A DNA stretch of 64,000 nucleotides from JAFDZO01 sp044226845. Lineage in GTDB: Bacteria > Bacteroidota > Ignavibacteria > Tepidaquicellales > Tepidaquicellaceae. The translations under genes and the position numbers were made by a program. The stretch spans positions 62,001 through 126,000 of the forward strand of contig JBGAGG010000005.1 of NCBI GenBank assembly GCA_044226845.1, written 5' to 3'. Below, one piece after another: positions 24,292 through 33,120 of the stretch (position 1 is its first letter; every line of letters starts with the position of its first letter). Under the pieces are notes generated by a model. It had not been told where the DNA came from. It saw nothing but the letters and a program-made list of their open reading frames with translations, and made no database searches.

Positions 24292-25791
24292 ATGTTCAAG
24301 AAAATACTGATTGCCAACAGAGGTGAAATCGCTGTAAGAGTCATCAACACTGCCAGGGAAATGGGAATTAAAACAGTTGCTGTTTATTCTGATTTCGATA
24401 AGTATTCTTTATTCGCACGTAAAGCCGACGAAGCGTTTCATATAGGTGCATCACCTGCAGCACAGAGCTATCTGCTTGCAGATAAATTAATTGAGATTGC
24501 AAAAAAATCGGGAGCAGAAGCAATTCACCCCGGATACGGATTCCTTTCTGAAAGAGGATACTTCGCAAAGCTATGCGCAGATAACGGAATAAAATTCATC
24601 GGACCATCCGAACACGCTATCGATTTCCTCGGAAGCAAAACCAACGCAAAAGATATTGCCGTAAAAGCAAACGTACCTACCGTACCGGGAACTCATTATG
24701 CTTTAAAGTCAGTGGAAGAAGCAAAAGAAGTTGCCGATAAGATCGGTTACCCAGTATTGATTAAAGCATCTGCGGGTGGCGGCGGAAAAGGTATGAGAGT
24801 AGTAAACGATCCCAAGGATTTGGAATCGTTTATGAGAATGGCGCAGAATGAAGCGCGTTCTTCATTCGGTGATGACAGCGTATTTATAGAAAAGTATGTT
24901 CTTGATCCGAGACACGTTGAGTTCCAGATTCTTGCTGATGAACATGGTAATGCAGTTCACCTTGGTGAGAGAGAATGTTCAATGCAAAGAAGACATCAGA
25001 AAGTTATTGAAGAAACTCCGTCTGTAATAATGGATGAAGCCTTAAGAACTGAAATGGGTGAATGCGCTAAGAGGCTTGTGATAGAATCAGGCTATACAAA
25101 TGCAGGTACAGTTGAATTTATCGTTGACTCAAATAATAAATTTTACTTCCTGGAAGTAAATACAAGATTGCAGGTAGAGCATCCTATAACAGAAATGCGT
25201 ACAGGACTTGACCTAGTAAAAGAGCAGTTGAAAATTGCCTACGGCGAAAAACTTTCATTTAAGCAGGAAGATATTAAGCTTCACGGCGCAGCTATTGAGT
25301 GCAGAATAAATGCTGAGGATGCCGATAATAATTTTATGCCTTCCATAGGAAAAATAAATTACATGTCAAAAGAAGGCGGTAACGGAATCCGTGAAGACAG
25401 CGGTATTGAACAGGGCGATGAAATTTCTGTTTATTATGACTCAATGATTTCAAAATTAATTTCATACGGACCGGACAGACCAACTGCAATTGCAAAAATG
25501 AAACGTGCTTTGAAGGGATATAAAATCGGCGGAGTAAAAACTAATATCAGTTTCTTGCTTAGCTTGCTGGAATCAGATGCATTCATGTCAGGTCAATATC
25601 ATACTCAATATATTGAAAAGACTTTTATGAAAGAAATGAAGGATACAGCAGCCACAAAGGATATGATACTTGCAGCATCGCTGGCATCAACTATTTTGAA
25701 ATCTTCAAACGGAAATTCAAATCACAAAGCTGTTCTGAAAAATACTTCGGAGAGCAAGTGGGCAATCCGTAAATTTGATAACTTTAGATAA
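24292..25791 (+). CDS. accC: Biotin carboxylase (acyl-CoA carboxylase subunit)
   Basis: 499 residues. It catalyses ATP- and bicarbonate-dependent carboxylation of biotin on the carrier protein. The N-terminal domain starts KKILIANRGEIAVRV; the ATP-grasp domain has K158 in KASAGGGGKGMRVV, and the active-site EVNTRLQVEHPITE spans E288 to about residue 301 with R292 at the same number as in E. coli AccC. The C-terminal domain includes YYDSMISKLI. The product is ~50 residues longer than E. coli AccC, with a Ser/Lys-rich tail, closer to the carboxylase subunits of acetyl/propionyl-CoA carboxylases. The biotin carrier gene follows 6 bases later. No carboxyltransferase gene is nearby. Confidence 0.93.
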   Translation: MFKKILIANRGEIAVRVINTAREMGIKTVAVYSDFDKYSLFARKADEAFHIGASPAAQSYLLADKLIEIAKKSGAEAIHPGYGFLSERGYFAKLCADNGIKFIGPSEHAIDFLGSKTNAKDIAVKANVPTVPGTHYALKSVEEAKEVADKIGYPVLIKASAGGGGKGMRVVNDPKDLESFMRMAQNEARSSFGDDSVFIEKYVLDPRHVEFQILADEHGNAVHLGERECSMQRRHQKVIEETPSVIMDEALRTEMGECAKRLVIESGYTNAGTVEFIVDSNNKFYFLEVNTRLQVEHPITEMRTGLDLVKEQLKIAYGEKLSFKQEDIKLHGAAIECRINAEDADNNFMPSIGKINYMSKEGGNGIREDSGIEQGDEISVYYDSMISKLISYGPDRPTAIAKMKRALKGYKIGGVKTNISFLLSLLESDAFMSGQYHTQYIEKTFMKEMKDTAATKDMILAASLASTILKSSNGNSNHKAVLKNTSESKWAIRKFDNFR

Positions 25792-25797
25792 AATTTT

Positions 25798-26316
25798 ATG
25801 AGCAACTACCAAACTAGTATAACAGGTCAAACAGAATTAAACGGAATATTTCTTAACGGGAATAACGAATTTTTATTCAACGATAAAAATTATACGTATG
25901 AATATAAAATTCTTGATAAAAGCATTCTGCTTCTCCGCATCAATGATAAAAATTATATTGTTGAGTACGAACTGAATGAAGATGAAAGAGAGAACAATGA
26001 GTTTACGTTCAATATAGACTCGCATAAGATAACGATGGTCTGTAAGAATGAACTGGATATTCTTGTCGATAAAATTGCCGGCGGCAAGAAAGATAAGAAG
26101 CAAAAGAACGATATTATCTCACCAATGCCGGGAGTAATCTTAAAGCTTAACGTAAAAGAAGGTGATGAAGTAAAAAAAGGTGATGTGATACTCGTGCTTG
26201 AAGCAATGAAAATGGAAAACGAGATAAAAGCCATCAGAGATTGTAAGATAAAAAAGATTAATGTGGAAGAAAAGAAGTCTGTTAATAAAAATGAATTACT
26301 GGTAGTTTTAGAATAG
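25798..26316 (+). CDS. Biotin carboxyl carrier protein-like subunit
   Basis: 172 residues. The C-terminal ~70 residues are a biotinyl domain (ISPMPGVILKLNVKEGDEVK, then VLEAMKMENEI) with the biotin-accepting lysine K138 in AMKM. The N-terminal ~95 residues are Asn/Glu/Lys-rich beta-type sequence unlike the E. coli AccB leader; this layout is seen in the small biotin subunits of acyl-CoA carboxylase and decarboxylase complexes. It starts 6 bases after accC and surely works with it, carrying carboxyl-biotin to a carboxyltransferase encoded elsewhere. The acceptor (acetyl-, propionyl- or another acyl-CoA) cannot be told from these two subunits. Confidence 0.9.
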   Translation: MSNYQTSITGQTELNGIFLNGNNEFLFNDKNYTYEYKILDKSILLLRINDKNYIVEYELNEDERENNEFTFNIDSHKITMVCKNELDILVDKIAGGKKDKKQKNDIISPMPGVILKLNVKEGDEVKKGDVILVLEAMKMENEIKAIRDCKIKKINVEEKKSVNKNELLVVLE

Positions 26317-26332
26317 ATAATAATTTTTATTA

Positions 26333-27409
26333 ATGGCAGAACCTTTAAAGAATATGTACAGCAAAGAATATCTTAATAACTTTGCTGATGTATTTGTAAA
26401 AATTTATCCGAAGTTTGATAAAGCAAAATTTTTAAATCTTGTCTTTGATAATGAATGGGATAAAAAAGAATTGAAACAGAGAATGAGGCATATTTCGGTA
26501 TGCCTCCACGCTGTTCTTCCCTCCGATTATAAAAAATCTATTGAAATTTTAAAGAAAGCAGTTGTTCACTTCAACGGTTTTCTATCTATGATTTTTCCTG
26601 ACTATGTGGAAGTTTACGGTCTTGATGATTACGATACTTCTATATCGGCATTGGAGTTATTCACTCAGTATGGCAGCAGTGAGTTTGCCATCCGTCCATT
26701 CATAATAAAGTATTCTAAAAAACTTATGCCTCAGATGGTAAAGTGGGCAAAGCATGAAAATCATCATGTGCGCCGATTAGCAAGTGAAGGCAGCCGTCCC
26801 AGACTTCCTTGGGCTATTGGTCTACCGGAATTCAAAAAAAATCCGGCCGAAGTTTTAAAAATACTAGTGATCTTAAAAAGTGATGAATCGGAGTACGTAA
26901 GGAAAAGTGTTGCAAATAATCTTAACGATATATCAAAAGATAATCCCGATATAGCATTCGCAACTGCTAAAGATTGGTTTGGAAAAAATCCGAAAACGGA
27001 CTGGATAATTAAGCATGGCATGAGAGGTCTTTTAAAAAAAGGAAATGTAGAGGCTTTGAAACTGTTTGGATTTGCCGGTGCCGAGGGTATTAAAGTATCG
27101 GATTTGAAATTTGATAAGGATAAAATTAAAGTCGGCGAAAAAATCACATTCAGCTTTAAGATGAAAACCGACAAAGAACAAAAAATAAGATTGGAGTATA
27201 TAATAGATTTTATAACTTCCTCAGGTAAGAACAGCAAAAAGATCTTCAAGATAACTGAAAATATTTATGAAAAGGGAAAGACGTTTGAATTTAAAAAAAC
27301 ACACTCGTTCAAAGATCTTACTGTTAGAAAACACTTCAAAGGAAGCCACACACTATCTATAATCATCAACGGCGAAAAACTTGCAGATAAAAAATTTGAG
27401 ATTATTTGA
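26333..27409 (+). CDS. DNA alkylation repair protein (AlkD-like HEAT-repeat family)
   Basis: 358 residues. The helical core with VRRLASEGSRPRLPWAIGL (about residues 145-163) and the following repeats (YVRKSVANNLNDIS, WIIKHGMRGLLKKGN) match the AlkD-type HEAT-like DNA glycosylase family, which removes positively charged alkylated bases. From about residue 250 a beta-rich C-terminal domain (KVGEKITFSFKMKT...) follows, as in the longer Bacteroidota members. It begins 16 bases after the biotin carrier stop and so may share its transcript, although no functional link is evident. Confidence 0.88.
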   Translation: MAEPLKNMYSKEYLNNFADVFVKIYPKFDKAKFLNLVFDNEWDKKELKQRMRHISVCLHAVLPSDYKKSIEILKKAVVHFNGFLSMIFPDYVEVYGLDDYDTSISALELFTQYGSSEFAIRPFIIKYSKKLMPQMVKWAKHENHHVRRLASEGSRPRLPWAIGLPEFKKNPAEVLKILVILKSDESEYVRKSVANNLNDISKDNPDIAFATAKDWFGKNPKTDWIIKHGMRGLLKKGNVEALKLFGFAGAEGIKVSDLKFDKDKIKVGEKITFSFKMKTDKEQKIRLEYIIDFITSSGKNSKKIFKITENIYEKGKTFEFKKTHSFKDLTVRKHFKGSHTLSIIINGEKLADKKFEII

Positions 27410-27457
27410 TACATACATTTACTATATTTAGCCTTCACTTAAAGAAATAACCAATAA

Positions 27458-28456
27458 ATGTTTTTAGCTTTTGCCTCATTAATTGCAGCTGTAGTTCCAA
27501 TGTTCACCTATTTACTTTTGATATGGTGGCTGGATAGAAATGACCGCGAGCCGTTCTGGCTTGTCTTCCTGAATTTTTTCTGGGGAGCAACGGGCGCTAT
27601 ATTTCTCGGCATTATCGGCAGTCTTATTTTTCAGGTTCCGCTTAACGTTGTTATACAGGGATTCGCAAGCGATAATCCCTCGCAGCTAATGGATCTATCG
27701 GGTGCAATTATTACTGCACCGATTGTAGAAGAATTTACCAAAGGCATTTTTCTTTTTATGATGTCTTATAACAAACGCTTCGACGGAGTTGTGGACGGAG
27801 TAGTTTACGGCGGCGCAATAGGCCTGGGCTTCGGCATGACTGAAAACTTTTTATATTTTGTAAGCTACGGTGATACCCCAACGTCATGGCTGATGATTGT
27901 TATTATAAGAACACTTTTCTCCGCAGTACTACATTGTCTTTCGCAGGCAACTTTCGGAGCATTTATCGGATACGCAAAATTTAAACCGATGCCTGTAAAA
28001 TTTCTTGTTATTCCTTTAGGATTTCTTGCAGCGGTCTTTCTGCACTTTGTATGGAATCTGACAGTTAGCTTTGAAGAAACTTCTCTTTTGGGATTCGGAT
28101 TTTTGATAATGTACTTCATTGCCTTCTTTGTTGTGTTTCAGTTTGCAGTTTACTTTGAAGGGAAAACAATTAAAAAAGAATTGCATGAAGAATCGCAGAA
28201 CGGAATTATTCCCATTGAACATATGAACTATCTTCCTTTTGTTACCCGAAGGACAAAATACGGCTGGTGTCCGCAGGGAGTGAACCAGAGAGATTACGTT
28301 AAAACAGCCATTACGCTTGCATTAAGAAAAGACCAGTATAAAAATTCACACGGCATGCGGAAAAGCGATTACGAAAAAGAGGTAGCGCAATTAAGATATA
28401 ATATTCAAATGATGTTCTATAATGCTTCGGTAAATTATTACTCTAAGCAGCAGTAA
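27458..28456 (+). CDS. PrsW-family intramembrane metalloprotease
   Basis: 332 residues with about seven to eight membrane helices in the first ~245 residues. Family motifs are present: VEEFTKGIFLFMM (EExxK), GLGFGMTENFLYF, HCLSQATFGAFIGYAKFK and FLHFVWN, which supply the Glu and His residues thought to bind the metal. The cytoplasmic tail (~85 residues) is Lys/Tyr-rich. In Bacillus PrsW cleaves an anti-sigma factor; no anti-sigma gene lies close by, so the substrate here is unknown. It starts 48 bases after the AlkD-like gene. Confidence 0.88.
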   Translation: MFLAFASLIAAVVPMFTYLLLIWWLDRNDREPFWLVFLNFFWGATGAIFLGIIGSLIFQVPLNVVIQGFASDNPSQLMDLSGAIITAPIVEEFTKGIFLFMMSYNKRFDGVVDGVVYGGAIGLGFGMTENFLYFVSYGDTPTSWLMIVIIRTLFSAVLHCLSQATFGAFIGYAKFKPMPVKFLVIPLGFLAAVFLHFVWNLTVSFEETSLLGFGFLIMYFIAFFVVFQFAVYFEGKTIKKELHEESQNGIIPIEHMNYLPFVTRRTKYGWCPQGVNQRDYVKTAITLALRKDQYKNSHGMRKSDYEKEVAQLRYNIQMMFYNASVNYYSKQQ

Positions 28457-28470
28457 CTCTGTAGCACAAA

Positions 28471-29808
28471 TTGAAAAAAGCTTATCTATATATACTTGTC
28501 TATTTTTTTATAGGAAGTATTGTTTTTGTTTTTCTCATTCCCCCTTTTGAAGCGAATGACGAACCATATCACTTGGAGTATATAAACTACATTGTAAAAA
28601 ACTCCTCTCTCCCAAATCAGTTAAAGGATAAAGAAAAAGTACATATCGAAGGACATCAGTTTCCTTTGTATTACGCAGTAAATGCTTCCTTAGTTAAAAT
28701 TATATGGGGCAATTCACCTGTAGAATTTTCTTTAATCTATAATAAAAAACATTTTACTGCAGGCGGCACTGAAAGCCTTGTACCGGTATTCAGCCACGTA
28801 CATAATGATCCGTTCAGTAATTCCAAAAGTAAATTTCAATTTTATTTTTTGAGATTACTTTCCACATTATTTTCAACGCTGAATTTATTTTTTGTTTATA
28901 GAATTGCCGGACTCTTTTTTAAAGAAAATAGACTTGCTTTGCTATGTATGTTTTTTGCGGCATCGATTCCGCAGGTCATATATGCATCATCAACTATAAC
29001 AAATGATAGTCTTTCAAACTTGCTTGCCTCAGCATCCATATATACTTTTCTTTTATTTCTAAAGGATAGTACAGTAAAAAGAATAGTAATATTCAGTTTA
29101 GTTTTTGCGTTCTCGCTTTTATGCAAAAAAACGCTTTTCTTTCTGATACCGTCTGTTATAATTACTTCTGCTTATTCACTGCATATCGGCAGACTTGATA
29201 AAGCTACATTTATAAGGTTTTGTACATACGTTTTTATTTTTACTTTAGTAGTTGCAGGCTGGTTTTATTACAGAAATCACTTTATGTACAACGATATTTT
29301 GCTTACTGAAGTTGAAAAAATTACTGTCCCTATGCATTATGACCCGAAGCCTATTTTATCTATGTATTTTATATATCCATTCATACCCGGATTGTTCGGT
29401 TCATTTTTCGGAGTGTTTGGCTGGATGAATGTTGCAATACCATTTTTTATTTATGTTTTTTATTTCATTCTCACAGCATTCAGTGTTTTCGGAATTTCAA
29501 AAAATGCTCCGCGCCAGAAATTTACTCCGATGAAATTGTTTATAATCTGTTCATTAACTATTTGCCTGGCGGGAGTTGTGTATTACAACCTTTCATATTC
29601 CCAGCATCAGGGAAGATTCCTCTTCCCGGTAATATCGCTTGTAGCTATCCTTATAGTTTCAGGCCTCAATAATTTTTTCGCTAACTTCAATAAAGAACTT
29701 CTTAACAAGAATGTTCTCCGGATTTTCTACACTGTCTTAATTCTCATAAACCTCATATCTGTTTACGTTTTATACAGATTTTATTACATCGAAAATAATT
29801 ATCTTTAG
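28471..29808 (+). CDS. DUF2142-type polytopic membrane protein (probable glycosyltransferase)
   Basis: 445 residues from a TTG start at 28471, chosen because KKAYLYILVYFFIGSIV makes the first membrane helix. The loop IPPFEANDEPYHLEYI after helix 1 is the signature of DUF2142 proteins, relatives of GT-C glycosyltransferases, with the DE pair as likely catalytic acids. About ten to eleven membrane helices follow. It opens a run of overlapping genes for surface polysaccharide synthesis and probably adds a sugar from a lipid-linked donor on the outer face of the membrane. The activity is inferred. Confidence 0.8.
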   Translation: MKKAYLYILVYFFIGSIVFVFLIPPFEANDEPYHLEYINYIVKNSSLPNQLKDKEKVHIEGHQFPLYYAVNASLVKIIWGNSPVEFSLIYNKKHFTAGGTESLVPVFSHVHNDPFSNSKSKFQFYFLRLLSTLFSTLNLFFVYRIAGLFFKENRLALLCMFFAASIPQVIYASSTITNDSLSNLLASASIYTFLLFLKDSTVKRIVIFSLVFAFSLLCKKTLFFLIPSVIITSAYSLHIGRLDKATFIRFCTYVFIFTLVVAGWFYYRNHFMYNDILLTEVEKITVPMHYDPKPILSMYFIYPFIPGLFGSFFGVFGWMNVAIPFFIYVFYFILTAFSVFGISKNAPRQKFTPMKLFIICSLTICLAGVVYYNLSYSQHQGRFLFPVISLVAILIVSGLNNFFANFNKELLNKNVLRIFYTVLILINLISVYVLYRFYYIENNYL

Positions 29809-29810
29809 AT

Positions 29811-30644
29811 GTGATATCAATTATTATTATAAACGGTCACGACTCCGTTAAGTACTTGCAGGAGACGGTGTACTCTATTGAGGAAAAAATAACTGAACTC
29901 GAGTACGAAATCATTATAGTGAATTTAAAAATAAAAACAGAGAACGATACTAATAAAAAGCTGAAGGTATTTTTTCTTGATACGGATAATCCCGCCAAAG
30001 CCAAAAATTTCGGAGTGTCTAAATCAAAATTTGATAATCTGCTATTCCTTAAGGCCGGAGTTATTATAAAGGTAAATCCTTTCATTCACTTTTTCGAGAA
30101 ATTCAAAAACCGAAACTACGGAGCAGTTGCCTTAAAGCTTTACGATTATAAAAGTCATTTTAAAATTAATATATGGCGGGAAATTGGACTTTCAGAGGAA
30201 ATAGAAGAGGATGCAATAAATAAAAAAATATTTCAGGGAAATACACATAAAACTCTTGAGCTTGAAAACCGGTATCACGATATATCTTCAGTTGCCAGAG
30301 TTTCAAGCGATGCAATGTTCATAGATAAAAATGTCTTGAATGATGCTGGCGGATTTAATGAATATCTTATAAATTATTACGATGATGCTGCCCTATGTAA
30401 AAAGCTGCTTGAAAAAAAATATGCAAATTATTTTTATCCGTTTTGCAAGCTTCAGTATCTGCCCCTGGATGAAGTAAATATTCCACAGCATTTAAAATCA
30501 CGATTGAGATATTATAAACTCCACAATTCATTCTTTATAAGATTATTTTTACGAACAGCTCTTGCAGCAAAATATTTGTTGCTTTCATTAACATTTAACA
30601 GACAAAATCTGTTGTCATTGAAATCCGTTTTATTTCCATATTGA
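29811..30644 (+). CDS. Family 2 glycosyltransferase-like protein, divergent
   Basis: 277 residues from a GTG at 29811, two bases after the previous stop. The GT-A start ISIIIINGHDSVKYLQETV and the later SSDAMFIDKNVLNDAGGFNE (acceptor-site region) match GT2 enzymes, as does the two-Asp YYDDAALCKKLL. However, the metal-binding DxD usually seen in the LFLDADV strand reads LLFLKAGVII here, so the donor-binding acid is missing. It may be an altered or inactive transferase, or another Asp may do the job. Gene position within the polysaccharide cluster supports a role in glycan assembly. Confidence 0.75.
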   Translation: MISIIIINGHDSVKYLQETVYSIEEKITELEYEIIIVNLKIKTENDTNKKLKVFFLDTDNPAKAKNFGVSKSKFDNLLFLKAGVIIKVNPFIHFFEKFKNRNYGAVALKLYDYKSHFKINIWREIGLSEEIEEDAINKKIFQGNTHKTLELENRYHDISSVARVSSDAMFIDKNVLNDAGGFNEYLINYYDDAALCKKLLEKKYANYFYPFCKLQYLPLDEVNIPQHLKSRLRYYKLHNSFFIRLFLRTALAAKYLLLSLTFNRQNLLSLKSVLFPY

Positions 30645-30653
30645 TTACCTGAA

Positions 30654-31889
30654 TTGATAAAAGAGAATTATAAAAATATTATATACACTACCACTGCCCA
30701 GATAATTCCACGGGCTATGTTGTTTATTTTCACTTTTTATCTCGCAAGAACGCTTGGAAGCGCCGAGTATGGAAGATATGATTTCTCGCTTTCCATAGGA
30801 TACTTAGTCGGAGTATTTTTTGAGCTTGGCGGAAATATGATTCTTACGAAACATATTGCGCGCGGATTTTATTCAAGCTTTAAATATGCACTCAATATTA
30901 GATTCATAAGTATTATTTCAGCTTTAACAGTTACGGTTATTGTTCTTTTATCATTTAATCTATACAGTGATAACTTTGTAAATATAATTTATGCTTTAAT
31001 CGGGATTGCATTCAGCTCTCTTATGAATCTTTATTTCTCTTTTTTCAGAGGGATAAGACGCATGAATTACGAAGCAGTTGTTCTGATTGTTCAGAAAGTA
31101 ATCTTCATAGGTGTTTGTTTTCTTTTTCTGAATTACGGAAACATTGCTTCCAGCGCGCTTGCAGCTTTCGGATTAAGTATGATTGCATCGTATCTTCTGA
31201 TTCAAACAATTTATCAAAGACAAAAGCATAAATACGTTGATGAAGAAGAAAATAAAATTGTTATAAAAGATTATCTGAAAGATATTGTTACGCTTGCTCT
31301 TGTTGAAGTCTTTTCGATAATTTATTTCCGTGTAACACAGATTATTCTCGAAAATTACCATGGAGTTTCTGCTGTAGGTGTTTACGGAGCATCATACAAA
31401 CTTATAGAAGTGTTTACTAATATTCCCGGAATATTAATGATAGTTCTTTTCCCGGGCTTTGCAAAACTCTCAAAAGAAAACATAGTTTCATTCAAAAATA
31501 ATTTTAATAAAGTTCTTCCTATATTATTCGGTCTCGGAATTTTATCATCTGTATTCTGCTGGTTTGGCGGAGAATATATTTTCAGACTGCTCGGGAAAGA
31601 TTATTCGGAGTCATATATTCTTCTGCGCTACATGACTTTGGCTCTTGTGGCAATTTTTCCGAATTTCCTTTTGACACAGGGTTTAATTGCATTGGATAAA
31701 AACACAAAGTACGCAGTTGTGCTATCGGCTGCATTAGTGTTAAATATAATGATGGGAATTTTAATAGTTCCAAAGTACGGCGCGGAAGGCAGCGCGCTTT
31801 CAGTGGGGATTTGTGAATGGGTTATTTTTATTGCCTGCTTCTTTTTAATAAATAAAGAAATAAAATTGCGCATTGGAAAGAAGGCATAA
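30654..31889 (+). CDS. Flippase, polysaccharide biosynthesis (Wzx-type)
   Basis: 411 residues from a TTG at 30654, with about twelve membrane helices. The start KNIIYTTTAQIIPRAMLFIF, FYLARTLGSAEYGRYDFSLS and the C-terminal half (VPKYGAEGSALSVGICEW) are typical of the MOP-superfamily polysaccharide flippases. It would flip the undecaprenyl-linked repeat unit across the inner membrane for the ligase/polymerase encoded downstream. The end overlaps the next gene by 17 bases. Confidence 0.9.
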   Translation: MIKENYKNIIYTTTAQIIPRAMLFIFTFYLARTLGSAEYGRYDFSLSIGYLVGVFFELGGNMILTKHIARGFYSSFKYALNIRFISIISALTVTVIVLLSFNLYSDNFVNIIYALIGIAFSSLMNLYFSFFRGIRRMNYEAVVLIVQKVIFIGVCFLFLNYGNIASSALAAFGLSMIASYLLIQTIYQRQKHKYVDEEENKIVIKDYLKDIVTLALVEVFSIIYFRVTQIILENYHGVSAVGVYGASYKLIEVFTNIPGILMIVLFPGFAKLSKENIVSFKNNFNKVLPILFGLGILSSVFCWFGGEYIFRLLGKDYSESYILLRYMTLALVAIFPNFLLTQGLIALDKNTKYAVVLSAALVLNIMMGILIVPKYGAEGSALSVGICEWVIFIACFFLINKEIKLRIGKKA

Positions 31890-33120
31890 AATACCGCTGA
31901 AGCTCAAACTTATCAGGTTTAAAAACTCAGATTTTTTTTCTTTCGCAGATAAGATAATCAGGTTTTTAAAGCCTCCGAAAAAATATTCCGGCCTTCCCAA
32001 AAAAATACTGGTTTTCAGAAATGATAGAATTGGCGATGCAGTTGTTACATTGCCGGTTTTGCGAGATTTAAAATTTAATTACCCCGGTTTACAAATTCAT
32101 ATTGTCTGCTCTGAAAAAAATAAATTTGTTTTTGAAAACTTTCCTTATGTAGATAAACTGATTGTTTTCAGCCCGCCAAACTGGGAACAGGAAAATTTAA
32201 GAAGTATTTTTAGAATTCCTGTCATAGGAAAAGCGTTTCAGTTTTTCTTTCATGTATTGATGGCAAGCGTCTTGGATGATGAATTCAGAAAATTTCTTTC
32301 TGATTTGGAAATTGAAAAATATGATGCTGTCATAGATTTAATAGGCAGAAGGAGAATTGCATTTATAGGAAGGATGGTTTCTAAATTCTCGGCGGGTGGA
32401 AGATTGTTTCTGTTTTCATGGATGCATTCTTATTATATGAAAACTAACTGGGTCTCTCCTCATGATAAAAATTTTATGAGCAGAAAAATTCAGTTTTTAT
32501 TTGAGGATTCTTTGAATTTGAAATTTGAAGCTAAGATTGTAGAACTGCCATATACAGGAGCAGAGCAAAAGGAAGAAAAAGAAATAGATGTATTCATTCA
32601 TTTCGGAACTGGAGAATTACGTAAGTTCGAACCGGAAAAAGAAATTGAAATCATTCAGTCATTAAATAATTACAAGCTTATTATAACTGACGGTTATGAA
32701 AGTAATGCATACAAAAAGCAAAAAGAACACTTCAAAGCATTTCCAAACATACAATTTAAAATATACGAAAAGCTTACCGATATTATACCGGATGTAAAAA
32801 AATCAAAACTCATGCTTTCCTATGACGGAGGGCAGACACATCTTCTGGCACAGTATCTGCCTTCGGTTGTTATATTCGGTCCGGGTTCAGTTGATTTATG
32901 GAAGCCATATGAATTTCAGGATTATAAAATAGTAAAGGAATGGGATAATAATCTGCGCGTTATTCAGAGCGATGGAAAATACAAACATGAAGTTGTACAT
33001 AAAAAAATATGGTGCAGTCCTTGTTTTGATATAGGATGCAAAGAAAGACCCTGCCTTGGAGCCATTACTCCGGGAATCATTGCAGAAACCGTTAAAAGTA
33101 AATTAGGCCTGAATGGTTAA
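31873..33120 (+). CDS. Family 9 glycosyltransferase (heptosyltransferase-like)
   Basis: 415 residues from a TTG at 31873 that overlaps the flippase gene. The first ~40 residues are a basic leader; the GT-B fold then starts ILVFRNDRIGDAVVTLPVLR. The donor-binding end shows SYDGGQTHLLAQYLPSVVIF and GPGSVDLWKP, as in ADP-heptose:LPS heptosyltransferases (GT9). The Cys-rich tail IWCSPCFDIGCKERPCL is shared in part (WCSPC) with the second GT9 of this cluster. Likely adds a sugar to a lipid-linked or core oligosaccharide at the cytoplasmic face. Confidence 0.88.
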   Translation: MERRHKIPLKLKLIRFKNSDFFSFADKIIRFLKPPKKYSGLPKKILVFRNDRIGDAVVTLPVLRDLKFNYPGLQIHIVCSEKNKFVFENFPYVDKLIVFSPPNWEQENLRSIFRIPVIGKAFQFFFHVLMASVLDDEFRKFLSDLEIEKYDAVIDLIGRRRIAFIGRMVSKFSAGGRLFLFSWMHSYYMKTNWVSPHDKNFMSRKIQFLFEDSLNLKFEAKIVELPYTGAEQKEEKEIDVFIHFGTGELRKFEPEKEIEIIQSLNNYKLIITDGYESNAYKKQKEHFKAFPNIQFKIYEKLTDIIPDVKKSKLMLSYDGGQTHLLAQYLPSVVIFGPGSVDLWKPYEFQDYKIVKEWDNNLRVIQSDGKYKHEVVHKKIWCSPCFDIGCKERPCLGAITPGIIAETVKSKLGLNG

